A stretch of DNA of 38,443 nt from an uncultured Lachnospiraceae bacterium. GTDB lineage: Bacteria > Bacillota > Clostridia > Lachnospirales > Lachnospiraceae. Made by a program: the position numbers and the translations under genes. Under the pieces are notes generated by a model. The model was not told where the DNA came from. It did not search any database and was given only the letters and a program-made list of their open reading frames with translations. Below are positions 14,679-23,618 of the stretch, piece by piece; the stretch's first letter is position 1; each line of letters begins with the position of its first letter. The stretch lies in contig CAJUES010000034.1 in NCBI GenBank assembly GCA_910585765.1, positions 1-38,443 on the forward strand. Direction: 5' to 3'.

Positions 14679-15818
14679 ATGGGGCGTTTTGTAAACTGCG
14701 GGAATCAGAGCTTTGCGCGGGCGAAGAGACAGACTCATATGAGAAGTTCATACAGGGACGAGGATGTCACACTGTTGCTAAAGGATATCACAGGGCTGGT
14801 AAAACCGCAGCCCACAGAGGAGCGCGAGCGGCTGATCCAGTCGGGAAAGCACTACAGCGAGATGCTTCCGATCGAGTATGTGCCGACGCAGAAGTATATG
14901 GAAGTGTACAGGGAAGCGCTCGAAAAATATGCCGGACCGACAGCGCGGGCGGTGGGGAAGCTGTCGGATAAAATCATACAGGCAAGAGGGCAGGATGTTG
15001 TGATCGTATCCCTGGCGCGGGCGGGAATCCCGATCGGAATCCTCGTGAAACATTTTATCTGCCGGAAATACCAGCTGGATGTCCCGCATTATGCCATCTC
15101 GATCATAAAGGGCAGGGGTATCGACGCCAACGCCATGAGATATCTGCTCGGGCGATATCAGCCGCAGCGGCTTCTTTTCCTGGATGGCTGGATCGGGAAA
15201 GGGGCGATCCTGGAAGAACTGCGGAAAGATATCGCGGCGTACGAGGGGGTCTCAGCTGACATTGCGGTGGTTGCAGACCCCGCGAATGTGACTGCGCTGT
15301 GCGGCACGCACGAGGATATCCTGATCCCGAGCTCCTGCCTGAACTGCACGGTGTCCGGGTTGGTCAGCAGGACGTTTCTGCGGGATGATATCATAGGAGC
15401 GGAAGATTTCCACGGTGCGGTCTACTATGGGGAACTGGCAGACGCGGACTTGTCGTACGAGTTTATCGATGCGATCGAGCGTCATTTTGAGCTTGGAAGG
15501 GAATCAACAAAAATGGATTCCGGGCATGAGGCTGATGATGAAAATGCAGTCAGCGGCCGCGGTATTGACGAGGCGCGAAAGATCGCTGCGGCATTTGGTG
15601 TGGGCGATATCAATCTCATCAAGCCGGGGATCGGGGAGACGACGCGCGTGCTCTTGAGACGCGTTCCGTGGAAGGTGCTGATCGATGAAAGATACAGGGA
15701 TAACCCGGAACTTGACCACATTGTCAGGCTTGCCGAGGAGAAAAATGTCCCGATCGAGTACGGTGCGTTAAAACATTACAAATGCTGCGGCATCATCAAG
15801 CGGCTGTCGGAGACATGA
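14679..15818 (+). CDS. Ter-system PRTase-PELOTA protein (StiP family)
   Basis: 379 residues. Residues about 40-280 are a PRTase-like domain often labelled 'cysteine protease StiP' by automatic annotation; strands such as VVIVSLARAGIPIGIL and RLLFLDGWIGKGA match the phosphate and PRPP-loop positions of PRTases, so the enzymatic reading is preferred. A low-complexity hinge (about 275-290) leads to a C-terminal PELOTA-type RNA-binding domain (about 290-379; ARKIAAAFGVGDINLIKPG, and YGALKHYKCCGII near the end). GGGGGAGGTGGACGG fixes the start at 14679. It pairs with the PRTase-TRSP gene upstream in Ter biosynthetic modules. The combination suggests glycosyl or nucleoside transfer linked to an RNA or nucleotide ligand; that is known only from genome context. 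Confidence 0.88.
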   Translation: MGRFVNCGNQSFARAKRQTHMRSSYRDEDVTLLLKDITGLVKPQPTEERERLIQSGKHYSEMLPIEYVPTQKYMEVYREALEKYAGPTARAVGKLSDKIIQARGQDVVIVSLARAGIPIGILVKHFICRKYQLDVPHYAISIIKGRGIDANAMRYLLGRYQPQRLLFLDGWIGKGAILEELRKDIAAYEGVSADIAVVADPANVTALCGTHEDILIPSSCLNCTVSGLVSRTFLRDDIIGAEDFHGAVYYGELADADLSYEFIDAIERHFELGRESTKMDSGHEADDENAVSGRGIDEARKIAAAFGVGDINLIKPGIGETTRVLLRRVPWKVLIDERYRDNPELDHIVRLAEEKNVPIEYGALKHYKCCGIIKRLSET

Positions 15819-15949
15819 GACAGCGGTCGAACAGTCGCCAAGGCATTTTAGGCACTTAACAACGAAATCTTGCGCAAAATGGCAAAATTCTGGTTCCGGC
15901 TTGTCCGGGTTAGGAACTATTGTGAGACAGCGGGCGGACAGTCGTCAAG
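15816..15949 (+). repeat. Pair of 27-bp imperfect direct repeats in an intergenic leader
   Basis: TGAGACAGCGGTCGAACAGT at 15816-15835 (unit continues to 15842) recurs as TGAGACAGCGGGCGGACAGT at 15923-15942 (to 15949), about 23 of 27 identical. The first copy overlaps the stop codon of the StiP-type gene. The 180 bp between that gene and the ATP-grasp gene hold no ORF of note. Confidence 0.5.
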
Positions 15950-15998
15950 TTATCTTTGGAACTGTTGGTACAGGGAACACACTGCAGGGAGGTCGGAT

Positions 15999-17003
15999 AT
16001 GATAAGGGTATGGTTTAATCACTGGTTCAGCACATCGTACAGGCTGATCGAACTGATGAAGGAGGACGCCGATGAGCAGGTCTGTGTGATCGGCAGCAAC
16101 CGACAGAAGGATTCCGTCATTCAGTTAGTCTGTGACGAGTGGTACGAGGAGCCGGATATCAGCGGTGAGGCGTATATAGATTTTTGTCTGGGATTTTGTG
16201 TCGAACACCGCATAAATGTGTTTGTGCCGCGCCGCAATATGGTGGCAGTCAGCGAGCACATTGCGCGCTTTGAGCAAGCCGGGGTGAAGGTCATGGTGGA
16301 CGATCATGCGATAGTCCGGCTGTTGAATGACAAGGCGGCAGCATATGACCTTTTCAGAGACTGCGGGGAGCTGTACATTCCTGATTATTATATTGTCAAC
16401 AATGTCAGCCAGTTTGAGCAGGCGTACAAAAAACTGCGCGGGGATCACGAGCAGGTGTGTGTCAAGTTCGTGAAGGACGAGGGCGGTATGAGCTTCAGGA
16501 AGATCGCGGAGCATGTCGACCGTTTCCGGCAGCTTAGGATGTATCAGGGGAGCGGGATCTCCTATGAGATGCTGACGGAGACACTTGCCGGGGCTGCAAG
16601 CTTTGACGATCTGATGGTGATGCCGTATCTCCCCGGAAATGAGATCAGTGTGGACTGTCTCCAGACGGGAAAGGGGCTGATCGCGATACCGCGCAACAAG
16701 GGTGCAGCGCGGCATGAGCGGGTGGAGTACAGCCCGGTGATCCTGCAGATGGCAAAAACTATCATGAAACGGACTGGATTGCAGCAGCCTTGCAATATAC
16801 AGTTTAAGTACAAAGAGGACATACCGTATCTTCTCGAGGTCAATACCAGAATGTCCGGGGGACTCCAGATGAGCTGTCTTGCTGCGCGCGTCAATATCCC
16901 AAACATTGCGCTCAATAAACTTCTCGGGCGCGAACCGGACTGGGCGATGGACAGGACCGCAAAGACGGTCTCCTATATAGAACTGCCCCGGCTGATCGAC
17001 TAA
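15999..17003 (+). CDS. Ter-system ATP-grasp ligase
   Basis: 334 residues. The N-terminal ~90 residues form a Rossmann-like pre-ATP-grasp part. The ATP-grasp core follows: LNDKAAAYDLF (about 111-121), CVKFVKDEGG with the phosphate-binding lysine and glycine loop, MVMPYLPGNEISVD (metal and base binding strand) and LLEVNTRMSGG near residue 277 with the Glu/Asn metal ligands. ATP-grasp enzymes join a carboxylate to an amine or thiol through an acyl phosphate. In Ter modules this enzyme is always near the PRTases and the HpcH-type lyase, and is thought to act on the same metabolite. GGGAGG supports the ATG at 15999. Its stop overlaps the convergent lyase gene by 4 bp. Confidence 0.88.
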   Translation: MIRVWFNHWFSTSYRLIELMKEDADEQVCVIGSNRQKDSVIQLVCDEWYEEPDISGEAYIDFCLGFCVEHRINVFVPRRNMVAVSEHIARFEQAGVKVMVDDHAIVRLLNDKAAAYDLFRDCGELYIPDYYIVNNVSQFEQAYKKLRGDHEQVCVKFVKDEGGMSFRKIAEHVDRFRQLRMYQGSGISYEMLTETLAGAASFDDLMVMPYLPGNEISVDCLQTGKGLIAIPRNKGAARHERVEYSPVILQMAKTIMKRTGLQQPCNIQFKYKEDIPYLLEVNTRMSGGLQMSCLAARVNIPNIALNKLLGREPDWAMDRTAKTVSYIELPRLID

Positions 17004-17965
17004 TAATTTTTTACGCCAAAGTACTCTGCCGTGTACAGGGTGCGCAGTGCCCAGCGGGAGTGTGTCTTGTATTCGTTCATGCGCTCCTTTCCTGCGCTGC
17101 CGGCAACCAGGGAGTGCGATGTCCTATCCCAGTTCATGATGGCTGCGGCGTCCTGATAGTCCTTTTTCGACACCTTGTACGCCTCGTTCACGACCGCGAT
17201 CTGGCTGGGATAGATGACGGTCTTCCCGACAAAACCGCAGAGCTTGTCGTCACTGATCTCGTGATACAGCCCTTTTTCCCAGTTGCTGCTGTTGTAATAT
17301 TCCCACACCGGACCGGAGACGACATAATCCATGCCATAGACCGTGATGATGTCGGAGAAGATATTGGCGACCGGGCGGATCTGGTGTATGGATTCGTCGT
17401 CATGCCTACGGAAACCAAATGCATGGCAGAGGTCATTTCCGCCGACACGGATGTTCAATATCCGGTCCTCGATCCGGTTCATTTTGTCCTTCAATGTATA
17501 TAAGATCTCATATCTGTTTCTCAGGTCAATGATGCTCGGGCTCTCAAAGATCGGCATGGCGTACACTGGTCTGGCGGAGGTCTCATTGATACGGATGATC
17601 TCCTGTATGTACCCGTCTGCGTTTTCCAGCGAGAACTTGGGAAGGATAAAGCCTGTGACAAGTCCCGCGCTCTCGCCAAATGCTTTGTAGAGCCTTCCGA
17701 TCTGGCGGGCGTTTCTCACACGCACAAAGACTTTTGGCAGATAAAAATCCCTGGTCTGCGCCTGTCCGGCCAACTGCTGCAGCGATCCCGCCAGGATGTG
17801 CTCTGCCTCGGCAACACAGTCGTCCCGGATCGTGTCCTCAAGGCACATTGCGAGCGAGTACTTCGCGCCGAACCGGTTGTTGGTGACGGAATCGACGATC
17901 GAACTCCTGTTGGCAGGACAGTACAAAAGTGCGCCGACGCTGTAGTATGATAAAGAATTGTTCAT
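17000..17965 (-). CDS. Ter-system HpcH/HpaI-type C-C bond lyase
   Basis: 321 residues, a TIM-barrel of the citrate-lyase-beta/HpcH superfamily in its Ter-associated branch. Visible marks are AMCLEDTIRDD (acid residues after strand 2), KVFVRVRN with the substrate-binding arginine, YAMPIFESP with the metal-ligand Glu, and IRVGGNDLCHAFG. These enzymes use Mg2+ or Mn2+ to make or break a C-C bond next to a keto acid or CoA ester. It is the only biosynthetic-module gene on the minus strand and overlaps the ATP-grasp gene tail by 4 bp. GGGAG lies before the ATG at 17965. The 375 bp upstream (17966-18341) hold a MITE-like element and no clear minus-strand promoter. Confidence 0.88.
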   Translation of the reverse strand: MNNSLSYYSVGALLYCPANRSSIVDSVTNNRFGAKYSLAMCLEDTIRDDCVAEAEHILAGSLQQLAGQAQTRDFYLPKVFVRVRNARQIGRLYKAFGESAGLVTGFILPKFSLENADGYIQEIIRINETSARPVYAMPIFESPSIIDLRNRYEILYTLKDKMNRIEDRILNIRVGGNDLCHAFGFRRHDDESIHQIRPVANIFSDIITVYGMDYVVSGPVWEYYNSSNWEKGLYHEISDDKLCGFVGKTVIYPSQIAVVNEAYKVSKKDYQDAAAIMNWDRTSHSLVAGSAGKERMNEYKTHSRWALRTLYTAEYFGVKNY

Positions 17966-18097
17966 GATAAAAGTTTCTCCCTAATATAGTATTCTTTAAT
18001 GGACGACAGAACAGTAACTAAACAGATACACTATACCACACATTTTTACAAAATGGTAGATAAAGAAAGGAATATGTGATATAGTTAAAAAATAGGA

Positions 18098-18239
18098 GTT
18101 ACTGTTCATTCGTCAATAAAAGTAGTGAAAAACGTGCGCCAAAATGCTTGCACTTTAGCATTTTGTGTGCAAATGGGTTGCTGTTTACGCCTTCATTACA
18201 TAAAATTGTGTCAGAACTAGTTGGCGCGTGAACAGTAAC
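18098..18239. mobile_element. MITE-like element, family B, copy 2
   Basis: A ~142-bp AT-rich element with exact 11-bp terminal inverted repeats: GTTACTGTTCA (18098-18108) and TGAACAGTAAC (18229-18239). Inside, a GTGCGCC near the left end pairs with GGCGCGTG near the right end. No coding capacity. A deleted and eroded relative is at 5842-5956. An extra GAACAGTAAC at about 18008-18017 may be a solo end. It lies between the divergent lyase and protease genes, so it may supply or separate promoters. Confidence 0.65.
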
Positions 18240-18341
18240 AAGTAGGATGCTGTTTATGTGCTGGGTCGGTGCTACGTATCGATCCGTGTGCAAAAAGCGC
18301 AGATCAAAGCAATACAATCAGGTAATGCAGAGGATAAAGTG

Positions 18342-19310
18342 ATGGAAAGTGGAAATAATCAAAATGTCAAGGTTGTGATCCCGCCGCGGCACGGCAGGAC
18401 AAAGCCTGCAAAAGCGCAGCCCGTGCAGGAAAGCACACAGCCGGTGCGCGTCTCGATCCCGCCGCGGCACGGCAGGACACCGGCGATGCCGCAGCAGGAG
18501 GCGGCACCGCAGCGGCTTGAGCGCGCATCCGCGTCAGAACCCGTGCAGATCCGGATCCCCCCGCGGGCTTCGCGGAATCCGGGAAGTGCACAGAATCAAG
18601 TCGGAGCACAGAATCGAAGCGGCGCGCAGACTCAAGTCGGTGCGCAGATTCAGAGCGGCATGCGGAATCCGGGGAGTGCACAGAACCGAAGCGGCGCGCA
18701 GACACCCGGCGTTGTACAGCGCGGTGTGAGGGCGGAGATGAGCTTCGAGCAGCTGGCTCAGCTGGCTTCGTCAGTCGTGATGATCATGGTTCACGACAAG
18801 AAGGGGGAGACGTTTGCCTCAGGTTCCGGCATCATGATCGGGAGGAAGGGCTACATCCTCACGAACAATCATGTGCTGAGCGAGGGCAGTTTCTTTACGG
18901 TCAGGATAGAGAATGATGATAACAGTTACAGGGCTGATCAGATCATCAAGTACAATCATGTGCTTGATCTTGCCGTCATCAGGATTGACAGGGTGCTCGA
19001 CCCGCTGCCTGTATACAGCGGTCCGCAGAAGCTTGTCAGAGGGCAGAAGGTGGTGGCGATCGGAAGCCCGCTAGGGCTTTTCAATTCCGTGTCCGACGGG
19101 ATCATTGCAGGTTTCCGTGTGCTTGACGATGTGGATATGATACAGTTTACCGCGCCGACATCGCCGGGCAGCTCGGGCGGTGCGGTCCTCAACATGTACG
19201 GGGAGGTCATAGGTATCAGCACGGCAGGAGCTCCGGGGGCGCAGGGGATCAACTGGGCAGTGGGATATGAGTTTATCAATCTGTTTACCCAGGGATTTCG
19301 GAACGATTAG
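18342..19310 (+). CDS. Intracellular trypsin-like (S1-fold) serine protease with repeat tail
   Basis: 322 residues. Residues 1-125 are low complexity. The motif xIPPRHGRT occurs twice (about residues 12-21 and 38-47) and a third time as IRIPPRASRN; then come Q/N/S/G-rich repeats (SAQNxxGAQ). The protease domain (about 135-320) has the complete triad: His177 in NNHVL, Asp209 in LDLAVI and Ser278 in PGSSGGAV. The order is that of trypsin/DegP-type proteases, but there is no PDZ domain, signal peptide or membrane anchor, so it should act in the cytosol. ATG at 18342 is preceded by AGAGGATAAAG; an upstream in-frame ATG at 18258 lies next to the MITE and lacks a good site. Position within the Ter locus suggests processing of a Ter component; the substrate is unknown. 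Confidence 0.85.
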   Translation: MESGNNQNVKVVIPPRHGRTKPAKAQPVQESTQPVRVSIPPRHGRTPAMPQQEAAPQRLERASASEPVQIRIPPRASRNPGSAQNQVGAQNRSGAQTQVGAQIQSGMRNPGSAQNRSGAQTPGVVQRGVRAEMSFEQLAQLASSVVMIMVHDKKGETFASGSGIMIGRKGYILTNNHVLSEGSFFTVRIENDDNSYRADQIIKYNHVLDLAVIRIDRVLDPLPVYSGPQKLVRGQKVVAIGSPLGLFNSVSDGIIAGFRVLDDVDMIQFTAPTSPGSSGGAVLNMYGEVIGISTAGAPGAQGINWAVGYEFINLFTQGFRND

Positions 19311-19341
19311 GAACGGTACGGGATATTTCCGGACAGTTCCT
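19309..19341 (+). terminator. Hairpin at the end of the protease gene
   Basis: The arms AGGAACGGTACGG (19309-19321) and CCGGACAGTTCCT (19329-19341) match at 11 of 13 positions around a 7-nt loop. The sequence overlaps the stop codon. No strong T-run follows, so termination is uncertain. The AGGAAC...GTTCCT ends recall the family A MITE termini. Confidence 0.4.
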
Positions 19342-19396
19342 TACATTAAAATAGGATTAAAAGTTTATTAATATTTGAAAGTATGTTCTGTTTATA

Positions 19397-19425
19397 TTGC
19401 ACAAGAGTTATCGTTATGCTATACT
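19397..19425 (+). promoter_or_regulatory. Promoter of the yceG-telA-terD-ATPase operon
   Basis: TTGCAC (19397-19402), 17-bp spacer, TATACT (19420-19425), followed by a 50-nt leader to the ATG at 19479. All genes to 27530 follow with short gaps and no terminator until 27672-27713, so one long transcript is likely. Confidence 0.65.
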
Positions 19426-19478
19426 TTTAACGTATATGTTGGAATAAAGTGGTTGTAGGATATTGATTGAGGGAGAAT

Positions 19479-21749
19479 ATGTTTGCGCATATTAAAATGA
19501 AAAATCTGAGCGATTTTTTTGTAGAACGGGACAGCAGACCTGGCAGGGGCGTGTATTTTTACAGGATCAACGGATATACCGAGGAGATCGGGCAGTTTAT
19601 ACAGAAGTATTATGAGGCGGCGCGATCGTCCGGCGTGATCATTGAGGGCAGGATCCCCAATCCGAATGAGAAGAATCTGGCGTACTATGAGGAGATCATG
19701 GGGCGTGATTTTCGGATGAGCCAGGATTTCATCTCGCAGAGCCTGAAGAGATGGCTCCCCCGCATGAACGACTATCAGCGGGGAAATGTCGCCAGAGCGC
19801 TCTATGAGACGCTCAGCGCACTGCGAAACTCCGGCAAAAATGACAATATGTTGAAAAATGCATACATAAAGTTTATGTGCTGGCTGTACTACAAATTTGA
19901 GCGCATCGTCAATATGCTGGGTGAAAATAAAATTCCCAAGATTCTGTATGAGGGACAGATCAGCAGCTATGAGCTCCAGCTCGTCACGATCCTCTCAAAT
20001 GCAGGCTGTGATGTGGTGCTCCTGCAATACGGAGGGGACATCGGGTATCAGAGCCTTGACGCGGGAAACCGGATATCGGACAATCTCGTGCTGCCGGATA
20101 TGCGGGCATTTCCGCCGGATTTTAACCTGAAACGGGTCCGGGCAGAGATACAGGAGGCACTGAACAACGAGAGGATTTACGGGACGAGACCGCAGATCAT
20201 CAACTGTACGAACGCCTGGATCGAGGGAAAAGGGCTTTGCGATCTTCGAAAGAGTGTCACGGCAAGGGGGGATGATCCCAGGTTCTTTTACAATTGCTTT
20301 TACAGGATCAACGGGGTGGAGGATAAACTGACCTACGCAAATGAACTGTATCAGTTCCAGCTTGAGCTGGCGAACAACGGCAGGAGGGTGGTCATCGTCG
20401 ACGAGTGCATGCCAAAGCCTGATATGGAAGAGATCGCAGCGGTGCGGCGCAAAAACTACACGCGGCAGGATGAGATGCTGATGGATCTGACTTCCAATAT
20501 ACAGTACACTGCGAACATTGAACTGCAGCGGGCGATGGTGAAAGCGTTTCTGGATGTGATGCTCGCGGAGGCGAAGACGGCAGACACGAATCTCAACAAG
20601 CTCACGAACAAGGCTGTGTATATGATCTGCTGGCTAAAGCGCTACCAGAAGCAGCTCTTCTCGAACTGGAAGATACCCGACATCGGCTGCTTCATACACA
20701 TGGGACCCTGCCAGGAGGAAAATGAAGCGCTGTTTTTGCGGATTTTGGCGCGGCTTCCGGTGGATGTGCTGATCTTAAATCCAAACCGCGGCACAAGATG
20801 CTGTCTCGAGGACACGCTGCTGTACGAGATCGATCTTGCGGAGTCGCTGTCCATGAACCGATATCCGCAGCAGAGCGCGGACGTGCAGGTGGGAACGGTC
20901 GCGTACCACGCGGAGCGGGAGCTGGACGGACTGATGTATCAGGACACAGGCATGTACCGCAATTACCAGTACGACAAGGCTGTCTCGATCACGCTGCAGA
21001 CCATGTATGAGGAGATCCGGATCCTGTGGAAGGAAGAGCTGAGGTTCCGCCCGAATTTCAGCACGGAAAACGGCGTTGTCACACTGCCTGTGATCTTTGC
21101 CAAAGTGTCGGGCGTCAAGGACGGGATCGTTCAGAAGTACTGGAGTTCGATCAGGGAGCTGATGACGGAGGACACGTTTGTCGTGAAGAGTGTTCCGTAC
21201 ATTGATTCTGCGGCACCCAATCCCATGAAGGTTCACGCGGTGGAATTTTTTAAGAACGGGCGGCTGCAGCGGAAAAAGATCAAAGAAAACCATGATTATT
21301 CCTACGGTTTTCTGCGCGATGAGGTGCAGGAACACATATTTGACAAACTGCAGCTTCTGATCGAGAGCAGGGTGATCAGGGGAACCTTTGAGAACGGCAC
21401 GGAGTACACGATCATCGCGACGATCCTGAACATGCCAAAGGAGATCGTGCGGCTGATACAGAAATTTGATTTCACCAAAAAGAATCCAAAGCTGATCTAT
21501 ATCAACACCGGGGAAAAGATGATCTCCCTCGAGGATTCGATACTGACGGCATTCCTGAACCTGGCGGGATTTGATGTGGCATTTTTCGTCCCGACAGGGT
21601 ATCAGAATATAGAGAAACATTTTAACAAAAGACTGATGGAGGAGCACCAGATCGGCGAGTACGTGTACGATCTGCAGGTTCCCAACATGGCGCTGGTTCC
21701 ATCGGGCACGCGGATTTCGTGGCGTGACAGACTTTTTCGGAGAGGTTAG
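19479..21749 (+). CDS. yceG: YceG-family Ter-associated protein
   Basis: 756 residues, the usual size of the Bacillus YceG family of Ter operons. I recognise it from length, context and internal duplication: each half has a helical part followed by Rossmann-like strands, for example PKILYEGQISSYELQLVTIL with SNAGCDVVLLQYGG in the first half and PKLIYINTGEKM with LTAFLNLAGFDVAFFVPTGY in the second. No transmembrane segment. Its biochemical role is not known; it accompanies the biosynthetic module in Firmicutes. GAGGGAGAAT precedes the ATG at 19479; a TTG 12 bp upstream is also in frame. It is the first gene of the operon from the promoter at 19397 and ends 69 bp before telA. Confidence 0.85.
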   Translation: MFAHIKMKNLSDFFVERDSRPGRGVYFYRINGYTEEIGQFIQKYYEAARSSGVIIEGRIPNPNEKNLAYYEEIMGRDFRMSQDFISQSLKRWLPRMNDYQRGNVARALYETLSALRNSGKNDNMLKNAYIKFMCWLYYKFERIVNMLGENKIPKILYEGQISSYELQLVTILSNAGCDVVLLQYGGDIGYQSLDAGNRISDNLVLPDMRAFPPDFNLKRVRAEIQEALNNERIYGTRPQIINCTNAWIEGKGLCDLRKSVTARGDDPRFFYNCFYRINGVEDKLTYANELYQFQLELANNGRRVVIVDECMPKPDMEEIAAVRRKNYTRQDEMLMDLTSNIQYTANIELQRAMVKAFLDVMLAEAKTADTNLNKLTNKAVYMICWLKRYQKQLFSNWKIPDIGCFIHMGPCQEENEALFLRILARLPVDVLILNPNRGTRCCLEDTLLYEIDLAESLSMNRYPQQSADVQVGTVAYHAERELDGLMYQDTGMYRNYQYDKAVSITLQTMYEEIRILWKEELRFRPNFSTENGVVTLPVIFAKVSGVKDGIVQKYWSSIRELMTEDTFVVKSVPYIDSAAPNPMKVHAVEFFKNGRLQRKKIKENHDYSYGFLRDEVQEHIFDKLQLLIESRVIRGTFENGTEYTIIATILNMPKEIVRLIQKFDFTKKNPKLIYINTGEKMISLEDSILTAFLNLAGFDVAFFVPTGYQNIEKHFNKRLMEEHQIGEYVYDLQVPNMALVPSGTRISWRDRLFRRG

Positions 21750-21818
21750 TGTGACTGTGTCCGAGAGACGGGAATTCTCCGCACAGGGTTGCGGGGCGGA
21801 TGAAGAATGGAGGAGAAT

Positions 21819-22967
21819 ATGGGACTTGATTTTAGCAAAGTGAAGACGCAGCCGTCGGTGATGGCGACTACCGTGGATTCAAAAAACGAGATTGAAGTGG
21901 TGGAGACATATGATATCGTCGAGGACAGACAGCAGATGAACGAAGTGCTTGTCGGCTCGCAGGAGGTCGACGACATTGTGAGCACGATCGAGGTCAATAA
22001 CCTGGAGACGATCGTGTCATTTGGCGCGGAGGTCGCGGAGGAGATCTCAAAGGCTTCGGACGTTGTGCTGAACAATGTGAACATGTCCCAGCTTGACGAT
22101 TCGAGTGAGATGCTCAACGCGCTCGCGAGGGTGATGGAGAAATTTGACATTGACGAGCTTCAGGAGAATCCGTCCCTGTTCGGAAAACTTTTTGGCAATA
22201 TGAGAAAGCAGCTCGACAAGATACTGGATAAATATCACACGATGGGGGATGAGGTCGACAAGATCTACGTGGAGCTCCGCAAATACGAGTCGGAGATCAA
22301 GCAGTCAAACCGCAATCTGGACAAAATGTTTGATGCGAACGTGGACTACTATCACGAGCTGGTAAAGTACATCCTTGCCGGGGAGCAGGGCTGCAGGGAG
22401 ATCGAGGCGTATATCGCGCAGAGAGAGTCCGATATGCAGACGACAGGAGACACCTCGATCCAGTTCGAGATCACGAGTCTCAACCAGGCATTGATGATGC
22501 TCGAGCAGCGGACTCAGGATCTGAGGACGGCGGAGAGCGTGGCGATGCAGTCGATCCCGATGATCAAGGCGATGGAGTTTTCCAACATGAACCTTGTCAG
22601 AAAGATCAACTCGGCGTTTATCATCACACTGCCCGTGTTCAAGCAGGCGCTCGCGCAGGCGATCATGCTCAAACGCCAGAAGATACAGGCTGAGGCGATG
22701 AGTGCACTCGATGCCAAGACCAACGAGATGCTGATCAAGAATGCCCAAAATACAGTGGAGCAGACGAAACTCACAACGGCGATGGCAGCCGGCAGTTCGA
22801 TCAAGATTGAAACATTGGAGACAACCTGGAGGACGATCGTGGACGGTATCAATGAGACGCGGCAGATCCAGAACGATGCGAGACAGAAGCGTGTTGAGGA
22901 TCAGGCCAGGCTCGAGAATATCAAGCGGGAGTTTAACGAGATGTACCATGTTCCCAATAAAAAGTAA
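21819..22967 (+). CDS. telA: TelA/KlaA toxic-anion resistance family protein
   Basis: 382 residues, largely alpha-helical. The central part (about 110-350) has the family's long helices (KLFGNMRKQLDKILDKY, KYESEIKQSNRNLDKMFD, and MNLVRKINSAFIITLPVFK with QALAQAIMLKRQ), which are predicted to form coiled coils. TelA proteins are linked to resistance to tellurite, to bacteriocins and cell-wall antibiotics; the mechanism is unsettled. GGAGG is 6 bp before the ATG at 21819; an ATG at 21807 is in frame but less well placed. It sits between yceG and the first terD, the usual order in Firmicute Ter operons. Confidence 0.92.
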   Translation: MGLDFSKVKTQPSVMATTVDSKNEIEVVETYDIVEDRQQMNEVLVGSQEVDDIVSTIEVNNLETIVSFGAEVAEEISKASDVVLNNVNMSQLDDSSEMLNALARVMEKFDIDELQENPSLFGKLFGNMRKQLDKILDKYHTMGDEVDKIYVELRKYESEIKQSNRNLDKMFDANVDYYHELVKYILAGEQGCREIEAYIAQRESDMQTTGDTSIQFEITSLNQALMMLEQRTQDLRTAESVAMQSIPMIKAMEFSNMNLVRKINSAFIITLPVFKQALAQAIMLKRQKIQAEAMSALDAKTNEMLIKNAQNTVEQTKLTTAMAAGSSIKIETLETTWRTIVDGINETRQIQNDARQKRVEDQARLENIKREFNEMYHVPNKK

Positions 22968-23006
22968 TCTTTATTAAAATTTTTTATCATGAAGGAGGAA
23001 AAAGAT

Positions 23007-23588
23007 ATGCCGATCAGTTTATCAAAAGGACAGAAAGTGGATCTGACGAAGGGGAATCCGGGACTCAAGAAGATCATGGTGGGGCTTGGATGGGACGTCA
23101 ACGCGTTTGACTCCGGTGCGGATTTCGACCTGGATGCGGCAGCATTCATGGTGGGGGCAAACGGGAAATGTCCGACGGAGAAAGAGTTTGTATTTTATGG
23201 AAATCTCACACATCCGAGCGAGTCCGTCAAGCATATGGGCGACAACCTGACAGGAGAGGGCGAGGGAGACGACGAGCAGATCGAGATCGAACTTGCAAAG
23301 GTTCCGGCAAATGTGGAGAAGATCGCGTTTACGGTAACAATTTATGACGCCGATGTCAGAAGGCAGAATTTTGGACAGGTTTCAAATGCGTTTATCCGCA
23401 TCGTCGACGAGACGACGAACACAGAGCTGATCCGATATGATCTCGGTGAGGATTTCTCGATCGAGACGGCGGTTGTCGTGGGCGAGCTGTACAGACATAA
23501 CGGTGAGTGGAAGTTCAATGCCATCGGAAGCGGATTCCAGGGCGGGCTTGCGGCACTCTGCGGACACTACGGGATCGAAGTGGCATAG
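23007..23588 (+). CDS. terD: TerD-family calcium-binding stress protein 1
   Basis: 193 residues, exact TerD length. It has the N-terminal SLSKGQKVDLTK, the first acid cluster DFDLDAAAF (D39, D41, D43) and the second cluster GDNLTGEGEGDDEQI (about 77-91), which together bind two Ca2+ ions in characterised TerD proteins. The ending EWKFNAIGSGFQGGL is also diagnostic. Cytosolic. AAGGAGG before the ATG at 23007 is strong. It is the first of three tandem copies; copies 1 and 2 are closely alike, so a recent duplication is likely. Confidence 0.95.
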   Translation: MPISLSKGQKVDLTKGNPGLKKIMVGLGWDVNAFDSGADFDLDAAAFMVGANGKCPTEKEFVFYGNLTHPSESVKHMGDNLTGEGEGDDEQIEIELAKVPANVEKIAFTVTIYDADVRRQNFGQVSNAFIRIVDETTNTELIRYDLGEDFSIETAVVVGELYRHNGEWKFNAIGSGFQGGLAALCGHYGIEVA

Positions 23589-23618
23589 TCAAAGAATTTG
23601 AGAAGGAGGGCATAGGAG

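Noticed and set aside
14679..15818. 'Cysteine protease StiP' label.
   Set aside because: The visible motifs and the PELOTA fusion fit the PRTase interpretation; I see no convincing Cys-His protease pair.
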